Assembly: GCF_009870125.1 (NCBI RefSeq)
Contig: NC_046683.1
Span: forward strand, 1,922,001-1,986,000
Direction of reading: 5' to 3'
DNA: 64,000 nt
From: Drosophila pseudoobscura
Taxonomy: Eukaryota; Arthropoda; Insecta; Diptera; Drosophilidae
Shown here: piece by piece, positions 38,452-49,916 of the stretch
Layout: each line of letters starts with the position of its first letter
Position numbering within the stretch: position 1 is the first letter of the stretch
Translations under genes and position numbers: made by a program
Notes under the pieces: model-generated
The model's database searches: none
What the model saw: only the letters and a program-made list of their open reading frames with translations
Told to the model about the DNA's origin: nothing

Positions 38452-41400
38452 ATGCTGGCAGCCCAGCAACAGCAGCAGCAGCAGCCCCCCCAGCCACACA
38501 GCAGTGCCACCGGCGCCGTCACGCAGGCAGCGATGGAGCGCCAGCGACGCGAGTCCACCACATCGGAGTCCTCGCTGGAGCACCTCGACCTCGGCCGCAC
38601 ACCAAAGAAGCTGAGCAGCAGCAGCGGCCCACAGCCCACATCGACGCCGCACGACACGGCTACAGCGTCGGCGGTGGTGTCGGCGTCGCGCAAGCGCAAG
38701 CTGCGACAGCACCAACAGCAACAGCAACAGCAGCAGCAGCAGGATCTGCTCAGCGACGACGAGGAGGAGGAGGAGCCGCGTCCGCTTGAGGAGACGATGG
38801 CAGTGCAGCGGCCGCGCCACAAGCAGCGACGCAACGGCCCCGCCTCCGCGGCGGCGGCCAGCGCCAGCATCGTGATGGACTACAGTGCCGGCGACGCCAG
38901 TTCGCTTCGCAAGAAGTTCCGGCTGAACCGCAGCGGTGCCAACGGCGACCTCTCCGAGTCCGGGTTCGTCGACGCCAGTAGCTACAACAACAGCCATGCC
39001 GCATTGGCCGTCGTCTCTGCTGCAGCGCAGCAGGCGTCGAATGCCTCCAGCACCAGCAGCAGCAACAGCAGTGGCAGCGGAAGTGGCAGCTCTGGCGCCT
39101 CCTCGCCGGAGGGTCTGTGCCTGTCCAGCGGCGAGTCCGGAATCGGGGCTGGCGACGAGCACATGAAGTACCTCTGCCCCATCTGCGAGGTGGTCTCGGC
39201 CACGCCCCACGAGTTCACCAACCACATCAGGTGCCACAACTACGCCAACGGCGACACCGAGAACTACACCTGCCGCATCTGCTCCAAGGTAAGTCCACAC
39301 TTGAATCCCCCATTCCCATTGCCCACCACATAGTGGTCGCTCGATAGCTTGAGCCGTGAAAAGATTACACCCGGAGAAAAGAGCGCTGAGATGCACTTAA
39401 ATTTTCACATATGTAAATATGAAAATATTTGATAGTATTTATAGAATCCACTTTGGATTATCCGTATCCTTAAATGATCTACGGATCTTTTGACTGTGGG
39501 AAATGCTCGGAGCCATGAGCGTACCTTTCGATTTCTTTGCTCATATATGTACATATATTGTCACTCTATCGACATTTCCTTGGCCAATTCTCACCCTTTC
39601 TCTTCCCCCCACTCGGTCTCCCATTGCAGGTGCTATCCTCGGCCTCGTCGCTGGACAGACACGTGCTGGTGCACACAGGCGAGCGTCCGTTTAACTGCCG
39701 CTACTGCCACCTGACCTTCACCACCAACGGCAACATGCACCGCCACATGCGCACCCACAAGCAGCACCAGTCGACGACGACGACGTCGGCGGCGCAGCAG
39801 TCGGCTTCGCAGAGCGCCGGCAGCGGCTCTCTGTCGCAGTCGCAGCAGCAGCAGCAGCGACGCCTGTCACAGCAGCAGCAACAGCAGCAACAGTCGCTGT
39901 CGCAGCACCAGCAGCAGGGAGGTGCAGGGCATCCGGGACGTGCGGAGAGCTATGAGAGCGATGCCAGCTGCTCCACGGATGTATCCAGTGCCCACAGCCA
40001 CACCCACAGCCATGGGAGTAGTCACGCCCACGCCCACGCACACGCACACAGCAACAACAACCACAACAACAACAACAATCCCCACAAAGCGAACAACAAC
40101 CACAAGGAGATGCAGCAGCAGATCCAGGAGCGGATCAAGCAGCGTCGCCCCAAGACCACCATAAACAACAACAACATAATCGACGAGGGCTCCCAGGCGG
40201 AGGAGGAGGAGGATCGTGATCGGGAGGAGCAGGACCAGGACCAGGAGGAGGAGCACCCCGATGCGGACACTGACGATGATGTGGCCATGCCCCTCTCCAT
40301 TACGAGCACCCCGGATGTGGCCACCCTGCTGGCCGGAGTCAACGGATCCTCGCGGGCAGCCTCGCGTTCCCGCTCCCCCTCGCCGGCCATGCCCCTGCTG
40401 AGCTGCCCCGCCTGTGGTGCCTCCGACTTTGACTCGCTGCCAGGGCTGTGCGCGCACCTGGACGCCCGCCACTCGGACATACCCGCCAAGTGCCGCGACT
40501 GCGACGTGATCTTCGCCAGCCACCGCCAGCTGCAGGCGCACTGCTGCCGCGGCCTGGTGGGCGTGGATCTACCGCCGCTCCTGGGGGCCAGCAGCTCACC
40601 GCTGCACCACAGCGAGGACGAGGATGAAGAGGATGCCGACGACGAGGCGAGGACCGAGAGGGAGGCGGAACAGCACGGGGACTTCTTCCAGCAGCTGTAT
40701 CTCAAGGGCAAGGCAGCCGCAGACGCGGCCGCAGCCGCCGGGACATCCACCTCCTCTCCACCGTCCCCCATCAAGCACGAGCCGGCGGACAGCAAGGACC
40801 TGGCGGACATCCAGAGCATCCTGAACATGACCAGCTCCAGCTGCACCTCCAGCTTCCTGCGCAACTTCGAGCAATCGGTGAACACGCCCTGCTCCAGCCA
40901 GTACAGCCTCGACGGCCGCGACCAGGAGGAGGAGGCCCAGGACGTCTTCACCTCGGAGTTCCGACGCATGAAGCTGCGCGGCGAGTTCCCCTGCAAGCTC
41001 TGCGCGGCAGTGTTCCCCAATCTGCGCGCCCTCAAGGGCCACAACCGGGTGCACCTCGGCTCCGTCGGCCCCTCCGGCCCGTTCCGCTGCAACATGTGTC
41101 CGTATGCCGTCTGCGACAAGGCCGCCCTCGTGCGTCACATGCGCACCCACAACGGGGACCGGCCGTACGAGTGCGCCGTCTGCAACTACGCCTTCACCAC
41201 GAAGGCCAACTGCGAGCGGCACCTGCGCAACCGTCACGGCAAGACCAGTCGCGAGGACGTGAAGCGGGCCATCGTCTACCATCCGGCGGAGGATGCCAGC
41301 TGCGAGGACAGCAAGTCGCGTCTGGGGCTCGGCGATGATCTGGCCGATCTGAGCTTCCGCTCGGTCTCGCCGCCACCCCCGCCGCCGCCACCCCCAGCTA

Positions 41401-41694
41401 GTGCTCCGATCGCCGAGGGCTCTCAGCTGAAGCACATGCTCTTGGGAGAGCCGTCGCCTCCATTGCACACCCCCGCGGTGGCCGCTGCTGCTGCTGCCGT
41501 TGCCGGGCCACCCTCCAAGATCCAGGTGAAGAGCCTCGACCAGCTGGTGGACAAGAAGCAGCCTGCCGCAGGCCCTGCCCTCGACTTTAGCATGGATGTG
41601 CTGGATCTCAGCAAGAAGCCAACAACAGGAGGATCCTCCACCGCCTCCGCCCCGTCGGGCCCGTCGACGGTGCCAGAGCTGGCAGCCGTCCTGG

Positions 41695-41725
<31 letters not shown>

Positions 41726-44645
41726 ACAGCAGCAACAACAGCTGCTGCTGGCGCAACAGCAGCTCTTTGGAGTAGCAGCCGGAGCGGCGGGAGCTGGCGA
41801 TGCCACTTCCCAGTACATGCAGCAGCTGTTCCGCAACCTGATGTTCCAGTCGCAGACGCCGGGCTTTCCCTTCTTTGGGTTCATGGCCCCGCCGCCACCA
41901 CAAAGCAATCCCGAGAAGCCGCCGCAGCTGAGTCCGCCTACGCGGATGGGCGCCCTGCCCCTGCCGATGCCAGTGGGCGTGCCCGTGCCGCCTGGCGGCC
42001 CCGTCAAGATGGTCATCAAGAACGGAGTGCTGATGCCCAAGCAGAAGCAGCGCCGCTACCGCACCGAGCGGCCCTTCGCCTGCGAGCACTGCTCCGCCCG
42101 CTTCACGCTGCGCTCGAACATGGAGCGCCACGTGAAGCAGCAGCATCCCCAGTTCTACGCCCAGCGGCAGCGGAGCGGACACCACGTGATGCGCGGTCGC
42201 GGAGCCTCCAATGCCGCAGCAGCCGTGGCCGCAGCCGCCGCCGCAGCGGCAGCCATGAGCCAGGGCGGATCCGGGTCGGGCCATGGGCACGGCCATGCCC
42301 CCATCTCGGACCAGGTGAAGTACGCCATTCTGACGCAACAGCTGAAGGCGCACAAGAACACGGATCTGCTGCAGCAGGCGCTGGCCCACGGATCCAGCAG
42401 CCTGGCCGGTGTCAATCCCCTCCTGCACTTTCCCTATGGCGCACCCCAGGCGCAGTTCCACTCCCAGTCGCAGTCCCAGTCCCACTCGAGTAGCCATGGC
42501 CATGCCAGTTCTGGGTCCCATCTGCCGCATCTGGTGAACGGGATGCACAATGGGCAGAACAACGGCCAGGCGAGTGCCATCGATGACGACGAACCCAAGC
42601 TGATCATTGACGAGGATGAGGATGGCGAGGGCGATGTTGAGGAGTTCGACGAGGACGAAGAGGAGGAGGAGGACGAGCCCGAGGACGAGGACCCGGAGCC
42701 AGAGCCAATGGAAGAGCCGAAGCAGGCCCACGACGAGGAGCCAGAGGACGAGGAGCAGGAGCTGCCCAAGCCCCTGGAGCACATCTCCCAGACCAGTGCT
42801 GCAGCGGCCCATGAGGCGGCCAATGAGGCGGCCAAGAAGATGGCCGAGACCATCCTCGAGCAGGCCATCAAGGCGGGCAAGGCCACGCCCAGCGCCACTG
42901 CCACTGGCACGCCCATGAGCACGCGCACGCCGTCCCCCAGTCCGGAGCCGACGAGCAACGCGATGCCGGAGCCGAGTCCGCCGAATCCCACCATGAAGTC
43001 GATGATCGCCCAGGCCGAGTCGGTGGCCAAGTCCCTGAAGGAGGTCGCCAGCTCCCCGTTCAAGGACGAGTCGCAGGACCTGGTGCCGGTGGCCAAGCTG
43101 GTAGACAACGCCACCAGCAGCCAGATGAGCTTCAACAGCTACTTCCGGCCCAGCGACGTGGCCAACCACATGGAGCAGAGCGACGAGGAGGGCCTCGTGG
43201 CCTCCGGCAGCGCCAGCGAGAGCAACAACTCCGGAACGGAGGACGTCACCAGCAGCAGCTCCGGCAGCGAGCCGAAGAAGAAGTCCGCCTACAGCCTGGC
43301 CCCCAATCGCGTCTCCTGCCCCTACTGCCAGCGCATGTTCCCCTGGAGCAGCTCGCTGCGGCGCCACATCCTCACCCACACCGGCCAGAAGCCCTTCAAG
43401 TGCTCCCACTGCCCCCTGCTCTTCACCACCAAGAGCAACTGTGACCGCCATCTGCTGCGCAAGCACGGCAACGTCGAGTCCGCCATGTCCGTCTACGTGC
43501 CCACCGAGGACGTCAGCGAGCCGATACCAGTGCCCAAGTCTGTGGAGGAGATCGAGCTGGAGGAGCAGAGACGCCGCCAGGAGGCGGAGAGGGAGCGCGA
43601 ACGCGAGCGGGAGCTGGAACTGGAGCTGGAGCGGGAGCGCGAGAAGGAGCTGGAGCGCGAACGGGAGCTGGAGCGGGAGCGGGAGCGCGAGCGCGAGCTC
43701 GAAAAGGAGCGCCTGGTGCTCATCCAGAAGCTGGCGGCTCAGATAAATGCCACGGCCGCTGCTGCCTCGGCGGCCGATGCCGGCGCTGGCGGAGATCTGC
43801 CGTACAAGTGCCACCTGTGCGAAGGCTCCTTTGCCGAGCGTCTGCACTGCCTCGAGCACATCAAACAGTCGCATGCCCACGACTTTGCCCTGCTCCTGGC
43901 CAAGGGAGCCATCGAGCCGGAGTCCCGTGCCGGTGAGTCCAACCTCCAGCATCTCCTGCAGCAGCAGAGCACCCCGGGGGCCGGCTCCGATGATGAGGCG
44001 AGCGGCGGCGGCGGTGCACGCGGAGCCTCTGGCAAATATCCGGACTACAGCAACCGCAAGGTGATCTGCGCCTTCTGCCTGCGCCGCTTCTGGTCCACCG
44101 AGGACCTGCGCCGCCACATGCGCACCCACTCCGGGGAGAGGCCGTTCCAGTGCGAGATCTGCCTCCGCAAGTTCACCCTCAAGCACAGCATGCTGCGCCA
44201 CATGAAGAAGCACAGCGGACGAGCCCACAACGGCGACAATCCTGGCTCCGACTGCTCCGACGATGAGCAGGTCGCCACTCCTCCATCCACCCCAGGACCC
44301 ACTCCGGCACCGGCCACCGGCACCACCCCCATACCCACCAACAACAATAACAGTTGCCAGAACAACAACAACAACAACAGCAGCAACACCAACGCCAATG
44401 CAAAGACGGTTCTGCGCCAGCCGATGCTGCAAAAAATGCTGCTGGACAATTCGAGCGAGTGGCGGGCCAGCCGCCTGGGCGAGCACAAGGAGAACATCGG
44501 AGAGGCGGCAACCCCGTCAGCCGCGGCGGTGGCCAGCTCCGATCTGATCGGAAATCTCCTGGGCATCAGCGACCAGGGCATACTCAACAAGCTGCTCTCC
44601 TCCGCCGACGAGGCGGCCAAGCTCCTGGGAGTGGACAACAAGTAG
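38452..44645 (+). CDS. peb: Pebbled/Hindsight zinc-finger transcription factor (RREB1 family)
   Basis: Two coding exons, 38,452-39,288 and 39,630-44,645, joined in phase 0 (AAG|GTAAGT ... TTGCAG|GTG) within the second zinc finger, give 1,950 residues, close to the known fly Hindsight. The start has a strong CAAAATG context. I count fourteen C2H2-type fingers near residues 242, 274, 302, 536, 567, 731, 763, 790, 1,094, 1,506, 1,534, 1,670, 1,756 and 1,784; the fifth ends His-Cys-Cys, so it is atypical. Between them lie polyQ runs (Q15 near 967), a His-Ala run, an acidic block (about 1,268-1,330), a charged Glu/Arg helix (about 1,590-1,645) and a CtBP-like VLDLSKK motif near 935. Hindsight is a nuclear repressor/activator needed in amnioserosa, retina, trachea and follicle cells, where it is a Notch target. 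Family identity is established knowledge; fine residue positions are approximate. Confidence 0.95.
39495..39503 (+). promoter_or_regulatory. Su(H)-type motif in the pebbled second intron
   Basis: TGTGGGAAA fits the Suppressor of Hairless consensus YGTGRGAA. It lies in the 341-bp intron between the two coding exons. An identical nonamer occurs at 29,350-29,358. Hindsight is a known Notch target in follicle cells, but single matches occur by chance. Confidence 0.3.
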
Positions 44646-45787
44646 GGGGCCGGAGTCATCCCAGTAGGCAAGGTATAGCATACTTTCTACAGTCAAGCCT
44701 CCTCCACACCTCCATAGAGGAAGAAGAAACAGCAAAAAGCAACAGCAACAAGCAACAAGCAACAAGCAACAACCATTTACCGCCTTACGTATACCAAAGC
44801 TTAAATAGTTTCAAATAATAATGATAATATCTGTAATCTATACTCTTAAAGAAATCCTCTTTTTTTTTGTATGTTTGTATGTAGGTTTTTTTTCCAGCAT
44901 TATTAATATTATTATTACTATATTTTTGTTTCAAAGTGTGTGGCATTCCATTGTTTAAGCGGTCCAACCGGATGTGGTAGACAAGTTACAAAAAAAGAAT
45001 GAAAGGAAATATGTAATCAAAATTAGCAAGCGAAAAACTAAAGCAGATGATCGTATAAGACCCCCACTAGATATAGCGATTGATTCAATTCGATTCGATT
45101 CGATTCGAAAAAAAGGATTAGGAGATAAGTAGCTGCAATGAAACAACGAACATTTTTACATGACATGAAACAAAAACGAAAAGACTTGATGGCGAAAACC
45201 AGAGGCGATACTAATACAAACACAACCATATAGATTAACCATAATACATGCATATATCATAAATATAGTACTATACCATACGTACATATGTGTAAGCCAG
45301 AGATTGTAAATTGAACTCGGGGGCCTTGAGAACCGCAGCGTGGCTTAAACTCTAGACTAAGCAAGAAACTACATTTTAGTCAATTAATTAAGATTAGACA
45401 TACATGTACTCGTATGTACATATATGTATTTGTATGCATGGCTCTTTTTTTTGTCTGTAGTACTTAGTGGTAGATGTAGTTTATTTAATGAAAACTCATT
45501 CATTCACACACACACACCCCCCAACATTCATACACCTAAATACATATGTATGCACACATACATACATACGGTACGATACGATACGATACGAAAGTATATA
45601 TAGACGGATAATTCATATAAATATAATTATATTAGTCGACTTCTTACAGCAATAACCAAAGCATTTCACTTACGAGTATTTAGCGTTTGTTTAAGCTAAA
45701 CCACACACAGACACACACACACACACACGACAACAAATATTAAGGTTTATTTAAATCAATTTCATGCATATACCATACATATGTATG

Positions 45788-45813
45788 TATATATATATAT
45801 ATATATATATATA
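45788..45813. repeat. (TA)n microsatellite in the pebbled 3' UTR
   Basis: Thirteen uninterrupted TA units. Confidence 0.9.
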
Positions 45814-46055
45814 ATTCAATATACGTATGTATTGTAGTATCAAATATACAACTACAAAAACAACAAAAAGCAAATGTTCGAGTATATCAGTTATTTATAA
45901 TGAGGAGCAACAGCAACAGCAACAAAAAAACAACAACTTAAAACATACATTTATTATGGAACAAATAAATTATATACATACCTAGCCTTTTATGACTTAC
46001 GAGTACTTAATTTTAACGAAAAGTGTACTTAATTCTAAACTGTAAAAGACATGTT

Positions 46056-46056
<1 letters not shown>

Positions 46057-46086
<30 letters not shown>
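46057..46086. repeat. (CA)n microsatellite in the pebbled 3' UTR
   Basis: Fifteen uninterrupted CA units shortly before the distal AATAAA signals. A shorter CA array lies at about 45,708-45,728. Confidence 0.9.
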
Positions 46087-46087
<1 letters not shown>

Positions 46088-46118
46088 CACAAAGAGAATG
46101 GATTAAAAATTGAATTCA

Positions 46119-46129
46119 AATAAAATAAA
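46119..46129 (+). terminator. Overlapping poly(A) signals of pebbled
   Basis: Two overlapping AATAAA hexamers, the last before the Tpt1 promoter. Confidence 0.5.
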
Positions 46130-46389
46130 GCGATGTCAAAATCGATTATACGATGCCTATACATCTACTCTGCACCCATTATTTATTTCCCCTTGAAAAA
46201 GTAGCTCTTCTCAAAAATAGGAGAACAACTTCTCAAGAAATCAACCATTTTCAGTTGACTGATGTCGCCTGATATATTTCTCTAAAAGAAATCTGGCTGC
46301 AAAATCTATTAAATCAATTGTATTCCTCCTAGTCAGAATATACAGTTTCCAATCCACCTTCTGTTTCGGAATTTGAAATTTCAGTTTGA

Positions 46390-46560
46390 AATGGCGTTGA
46401 GCCTGTAAAAGTGCTGTAAGGCGCACCTGTCACCGATACCTACATCAAAACATCGATTCCATAGAATATTAGCATCGATGTTTCTCCGCTGTATAACACT
46501 AATTCTACGTGCGGTCCAAACTGGCGAAATTAAAATAAAAGTTCGTTTTTTTGGCAAAAT
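46390..46560 (+). promoter_or_regulatory. Promoter region of the Tpt1 gene
   Basis: This is a short interval with two ATCGAT cores (about 46,453-46,458 and 46,473-46,478), the centre of the DREF element, and no TATA box. It fits a TATA-less housekeeping promoter directly before the start codon. The transcription start was not located. Confidence 0.35.
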
Positions 46561-47181
46561 ATGCCTCCCAAACAAGAGAGCAATGTACAGTTGGGCAAAA
46601 AACTCACGTGGCTGTTGCGGCATGGAGCTGTCAAGGAGGGCATTGCCATCCAACCCGATGGCTTCGTGAATATCTCAGACATACAGTCGCACCCGCGCTA
46701 CGCAGTCTTTAGTCTTCCAAAGCTGCAAGAAATTGTAGCTGACGATGCCAAACAGCGCTATATCCTGCGCTGGAATGAGGACGCCAAATTCCATGAGATA
46801 CGCGCCAACCAGGGACACTCGTTGGCGGCAGTGCAGGGCGAAGCGTGTTTGGAGCGGATTTCGAACGCCAAGCAGGTTCCTCTAGCTGTCCATGGAACCT
46901 ACTACAGGTGCTGGGAGGCAATCAAAGCACAAGGCTTGGGCCGCATGCGGCGGAACTATGTGCACTTTGCAGTCAGCGATGTGGGTGAGACTTTGAGTGG
47001 TTTCCGCAGCGATAGCCAACTGTTGGTCTACTTGGATGTGGCCAAAGTGTTGGCCGACAATCTGCCGCTCTTCCGCTCCAGCAACAATGTGATCCTCTGT
47101 GCTGGCGTCGATGGCTTTATAGACAAGACATACTTCAGTCGTGCGGTGGACAGACGGACTGGGCAACAATTGACATACTGA
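46561..47181 (+). CDS. tRNA 2'-phosphotransferase (Tpt1/KptA family)
   Basis: An intronless frame of 206 residues matches the whole KptA/Tpt1 family. These enzymes remove the splice-junction 2'-phosphate left on tRNA after ligation by transferring it to NAD+, yielding ADP-ribose 1'',2''-cyclic phosphate. Visible landmarks: LLRHG (R20, H21), the IRANQGHS block with R81, HGTYYRCW (111-118), and GFRSDSQLLVYLD with R149, probably the fourth member of the Arg-His-Arg-Arg catalytic set. So the enzyme looks active. The start has A at -3 and leaves a full N-terminal domain. The gene sits between pebbled and the chitinase, same strand, with an AATAAA 55 bases after the stop. Lack of introns could mean a compact housekeeping gene or an old retrocopy. 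Confidence 0.93.
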   Translation: MPPKQESNVQLGKKLTWLLRHGAVKEGIAIQPDGFVNISDIQSHPRYAVFSLPKLQEIVADDAKQRYILRWNEDAKFHEIRANQGHSLAAVQGEACLERISNAKQVPLAVHGTYYRCWEAIKAQGLGRMRRNYVHFAVSDVGETLSGFRSDSQLLVYLDVAKVLADNLPLFRSSNNVILCAGVDGFIDKTYFSRAVDRRTGQQLTY

Positions 47182-47235
47182 TAAAGTGCACTTAATAATT
47201 AACTTTATATTTGTGTATTATATGTCATTTTAAAG

Positions 47236-47241
47236 AATAAA
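47236..47241 (+). terminator. Poly(A) signal of the Tpt1 gene
   Basis: AATAAA 55 bases downstream of the stop codon. Confidence 0.65.
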
Positions 47242-47415
47242 GAAAGGGCCCGCAAATGGCAGAAGCCCACATACACAAACACGCCGGAGACGGAAGCTCA
47301 CCGATTCACTGTTATTTAGGCAATGCGATGTCAGTTACATCTATATGTAGTTGCAATGTAACAACTGTGTATTAACCGTGTAATTACGACAAATAAATTT
47401 AGTGGCAATTATTGT

Positions 47416-47595
47416 TACACTTTTTGGTTAAACGATATTTTATAAAGAATCCAATAAAAGGAAGATGTTAGTATAAACCAGTCTTGTAGAAAATTGATTA
47501 ATTTATCGGACCAAATTCTATGCTCAGGGCCAAACGTCCTAGCTAGACAGTAATACCAAAAGGAATATGAAAATCGAGGAATATATCCATTTCTA
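47416..47595. repeat. Ancient dispersed repeat, copy 1
   Basis: This segment aligns along about 160 bases with two copies at 54,818 and 55,012. Shared landmarks are ATCCAATAAAA, AAAATTGATTNAT, ATCGGA, CTAGCTAG and GAATATNAAAATCGAGGAATA. The copies are diverged and have no coding capacity; the outer limits are approximate. Confidence 0.6.
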
Positions 47596-47899
47596 ATCAT
47601 GACCCTTAGCCCATTATGGCCCAGGGGAAATTTAAAAGTATGAAACTAAAGATTATTAATTGTGGTAATTTTTTTTGTGAGGAAAGAGAGAAGATGAAAC
47701 TACAAGGAAAATTGAAAAACTGTATTATTTTCTGCGTTTTGACTCAAGGTTTTCACCTGTTTATGTAGAAGTTTTTTAACAGTGGGTTCGATGGGTTAAG
47801 GATCACTGCAGTCAAGAATTTGTTTTTGTTCGTTTGAATAACAAAACAAAATTTGGTTTGATAAGAAACCCTAATGTCAGCAGTCAAAACACAGAGAAT

Positions 47900-49333
47900 A
47901 TGGCGCACTACAGCAGAATCGAGGACACCGTTCCGGGGAAACCGATGGCCATGACTGCCAACTGGATCAGCGACCAGCGAAGCGGATACACCACGCCACA
48001 AAACAGATTTCCGCGAACTTTGATCTGTTTCAGCGCCCTGCTCTCATTAGTGGTGTTTATTGCCATCGCAGTGGTGGTGTGCATGCAGCTGAAACAGGGA
48101 GGCGTGAGCTGGGAAGAAGCAGAGGAGCCTAGGGCAACGCCCCATCGATTGGTTTGCTATTACTCAACCTTGGATGCAGACGCGGATGCGGATGCCCTGA
48201 GCTTGCTAGACGTGCCTGGGGACCTGTGCACGCACATCAATATCGGAATAGCCAGCCTGGACAATGCCACGCTGTGGCTGAGCCCACGACTACGGCAGGT
48301 GCTGCAGAACGAGACGCTGGCCTTCCGGGCGGCCCATCCACAGGTGAAGCTGCTCCTATGGATTGGCGGCGCCGACAGTGGCACCCAGTTTGCCCGCATG
48401 GTGGCGAACCATGCGATGCGCAAGCAGTTTCTGCGTTCCCTTAAGGCCCTGCTGCGCCTGTACCCCGCCCTTGATGGCATCGATCTCGACTGGGAGTTTC
48501 CCAGTGCCTACGACAAGGATCGGCAGCATCTCTCCCAGCTGCTATACGAGATTCGGCAGGAGTGGCGACGCGAGCGCCGCCCCAACGCCCTTCTCTCACT
48601 GGCTGTGGCTGCCCCTGAGGGCATTGCCTTCTACGCCTACGACACCCGTGAGATCAATCTCTACGCGGACTATGTTAACCTGATGGCCTACGACTTTCAC
48701 TTCTATCGCAAGGACACGCCCTTCACCGGCCTCAACGCCCCCCTCTATGCCCACGCCACCGATATGTCGATCATGGCCACGTTCAACATAAATTACACGG
48801 TTCACTGGTGGCTGCAGAACGGCTTGGAGCCGCACCGTCTGGTCGTCGGGCTGCCGACCTATGGACACTCCTTCACGTAGGTCCTATGTCATCCTCATGA
48901 TCTGCTCTGCTAAAACTTATTCTCTTGGTTTTTAAATAGTTTGGTCAGTCCGTTGAATCATCGGATTGGGGCACCTGCCTCGGGCTATGGACAGTGCGGC
49001 CAGTACGGCTATACAACGCTCTCGCAGACGTGCGAATGTGCCGCCAGATACCTGAAGCCGATCTACTCCTACGACACGGAGACGTGCTCGCCGTATTTGA
49101 GCGGCCTGCAGGAGTGGATATCGTACGAGAACCAAACCAGCATCGCCTGCAAGACGAGCTTCATCAAGTCGCTTAAACTGGGGGGCGTCATGGTCTTCTC
49201 CCTGAACACGGATGATCTGAGGAACTCTTGCCGATTCCAGGCCACGTCGGAGGGGGACCATAAACCTATTTTTCCTCTGACGCAAGCGGTAAAGGGTATC
49301 CTGGATGGAGAAGGAACGCTGCGAGAACGCTGA
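47900..49333 (+). CDS. Cht11: Membrane-anchored glycoside hydrolase 18 chitinase (Cht11-like)
   Basis: Exons 47,900-48,876 and 48,940-49,333, split by a 63-nt intron (CAC|GTAGGT ... AAATAG|TTT) within HSFTLVSPLN, give 456 residues. Residues 41-63 are one hydrophobic span after a polar N-terminus, with no cleavable signal peptide, so a type II membrane protein is likely. The GH18 barrel follows: CYYSTLDAD, LLLWIGG, the complete DGIDLDWE signature (192-199, catalytic acid E199), NLMAYDFHF, and GLPTYGHSF with APASGYGQ across the splice. All catalytic acidic residues are present, so hydrolysis of chitin or a related N-acetylglucosamine polymer is expected. There is no chitin-binding domain at the C-terminus. 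The ATG at 47,900 is the first in-frame Met; an upstream coding exon is not excluded. The gene is convergent with TMF. Confidence 0.9.
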
Positions 49334-49916
49334 CCGCTGTGTCCCTCAATGGATTTTAGGATCAATTATGTTGTGCATTCAATGGTGTTTCGATTTATTA
49401 TGAGAGAGAAGGGTTGCGGGATGCGGAAGTCCCTCTCCCTTTAACTGCTTATCGGACTAGAACGGAGAACGGAAACAGCTTTTTGTACATAGTCATAGAC
49501 ACGATAACTTTTATGTTTAAGTATAAATTAAATTATCACAATCGATCGAATTCATAATATAACTAGAGGGGGGAGGTGGGTGGTTTCAACCACACGCAAA
49601 AGAATATTCTATATGTATACGATATATCGGGGTAAACAATGGGGGAAGGGGGGAGGGGGAATATCATAAATATTGTACATGGGGAGGACCTGGATCTAGA
49701 TCTGGGATTAGAAGGAAAGGAATGAGAGCCAACAGCTTCTGGCCGCATCGTCCGCCCCCCCCAATTCCCCGACGAGAGCCAGAGTATTGTATGATACAAA
49801 TATGAGCCATCGGGATGCGGAATGGGAGTGGCGACTGGGGAATGGTTCTAGGTTCGCCGCAGGCATGCCAGATCGGGCAACGAGTAGGCACAGTAGATCC
49901 TTCTTCGTTCCGGCAA
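49334..49916. other. Shared 3' region between Cht11 and TMF
   Basis: The two genes point at each other across 583 bases. A minus-strand poly(A) signal (TTTATT on +) near 49,393 would give TMF a 3' UTR reaching close to the Cht11 stop, so the transcripts may overlap. The middle is G-rich on + (49,568-49,660), with several GGGG-GGGGGG runs. No gene is evident. Confidence 0.5.

Larger units (their letters stand above)
44646..46140 (+). other. pebbled 3' UTR and polyadenylation region
   Basis: After the TAG the sequence becomes AT-rich for about 1.5 kb. AATAAA signals occur at 45,964, 46,119 and 46,124; the last pair is a likely distal end. It carries CA and TA arrays and two Pumilio-type UGUANAUA words (45,415-45,422 and 45,786-45,793), the second overlapping the TA array. 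Weak open frames here lack protein character. Confidence 0.6.

Noticed and set aside
38257-39396. 379-codon minus-strand open frame
   Set aside because: It is antisense to the first pebbled coding exon and composed of Leu/Arg/Ala runs mirroring CAG and GC-rich codons.
40596-44486. 1,296-codon open frame on the minus strand
   Set aside because: It lies entirely inside the pebbled coding exon in the codon-aligned antisense frame. Its openness follows from absence of TTA/CTA/TCA codons in the sense gene, and its translation has low-complexity runs and no domain.
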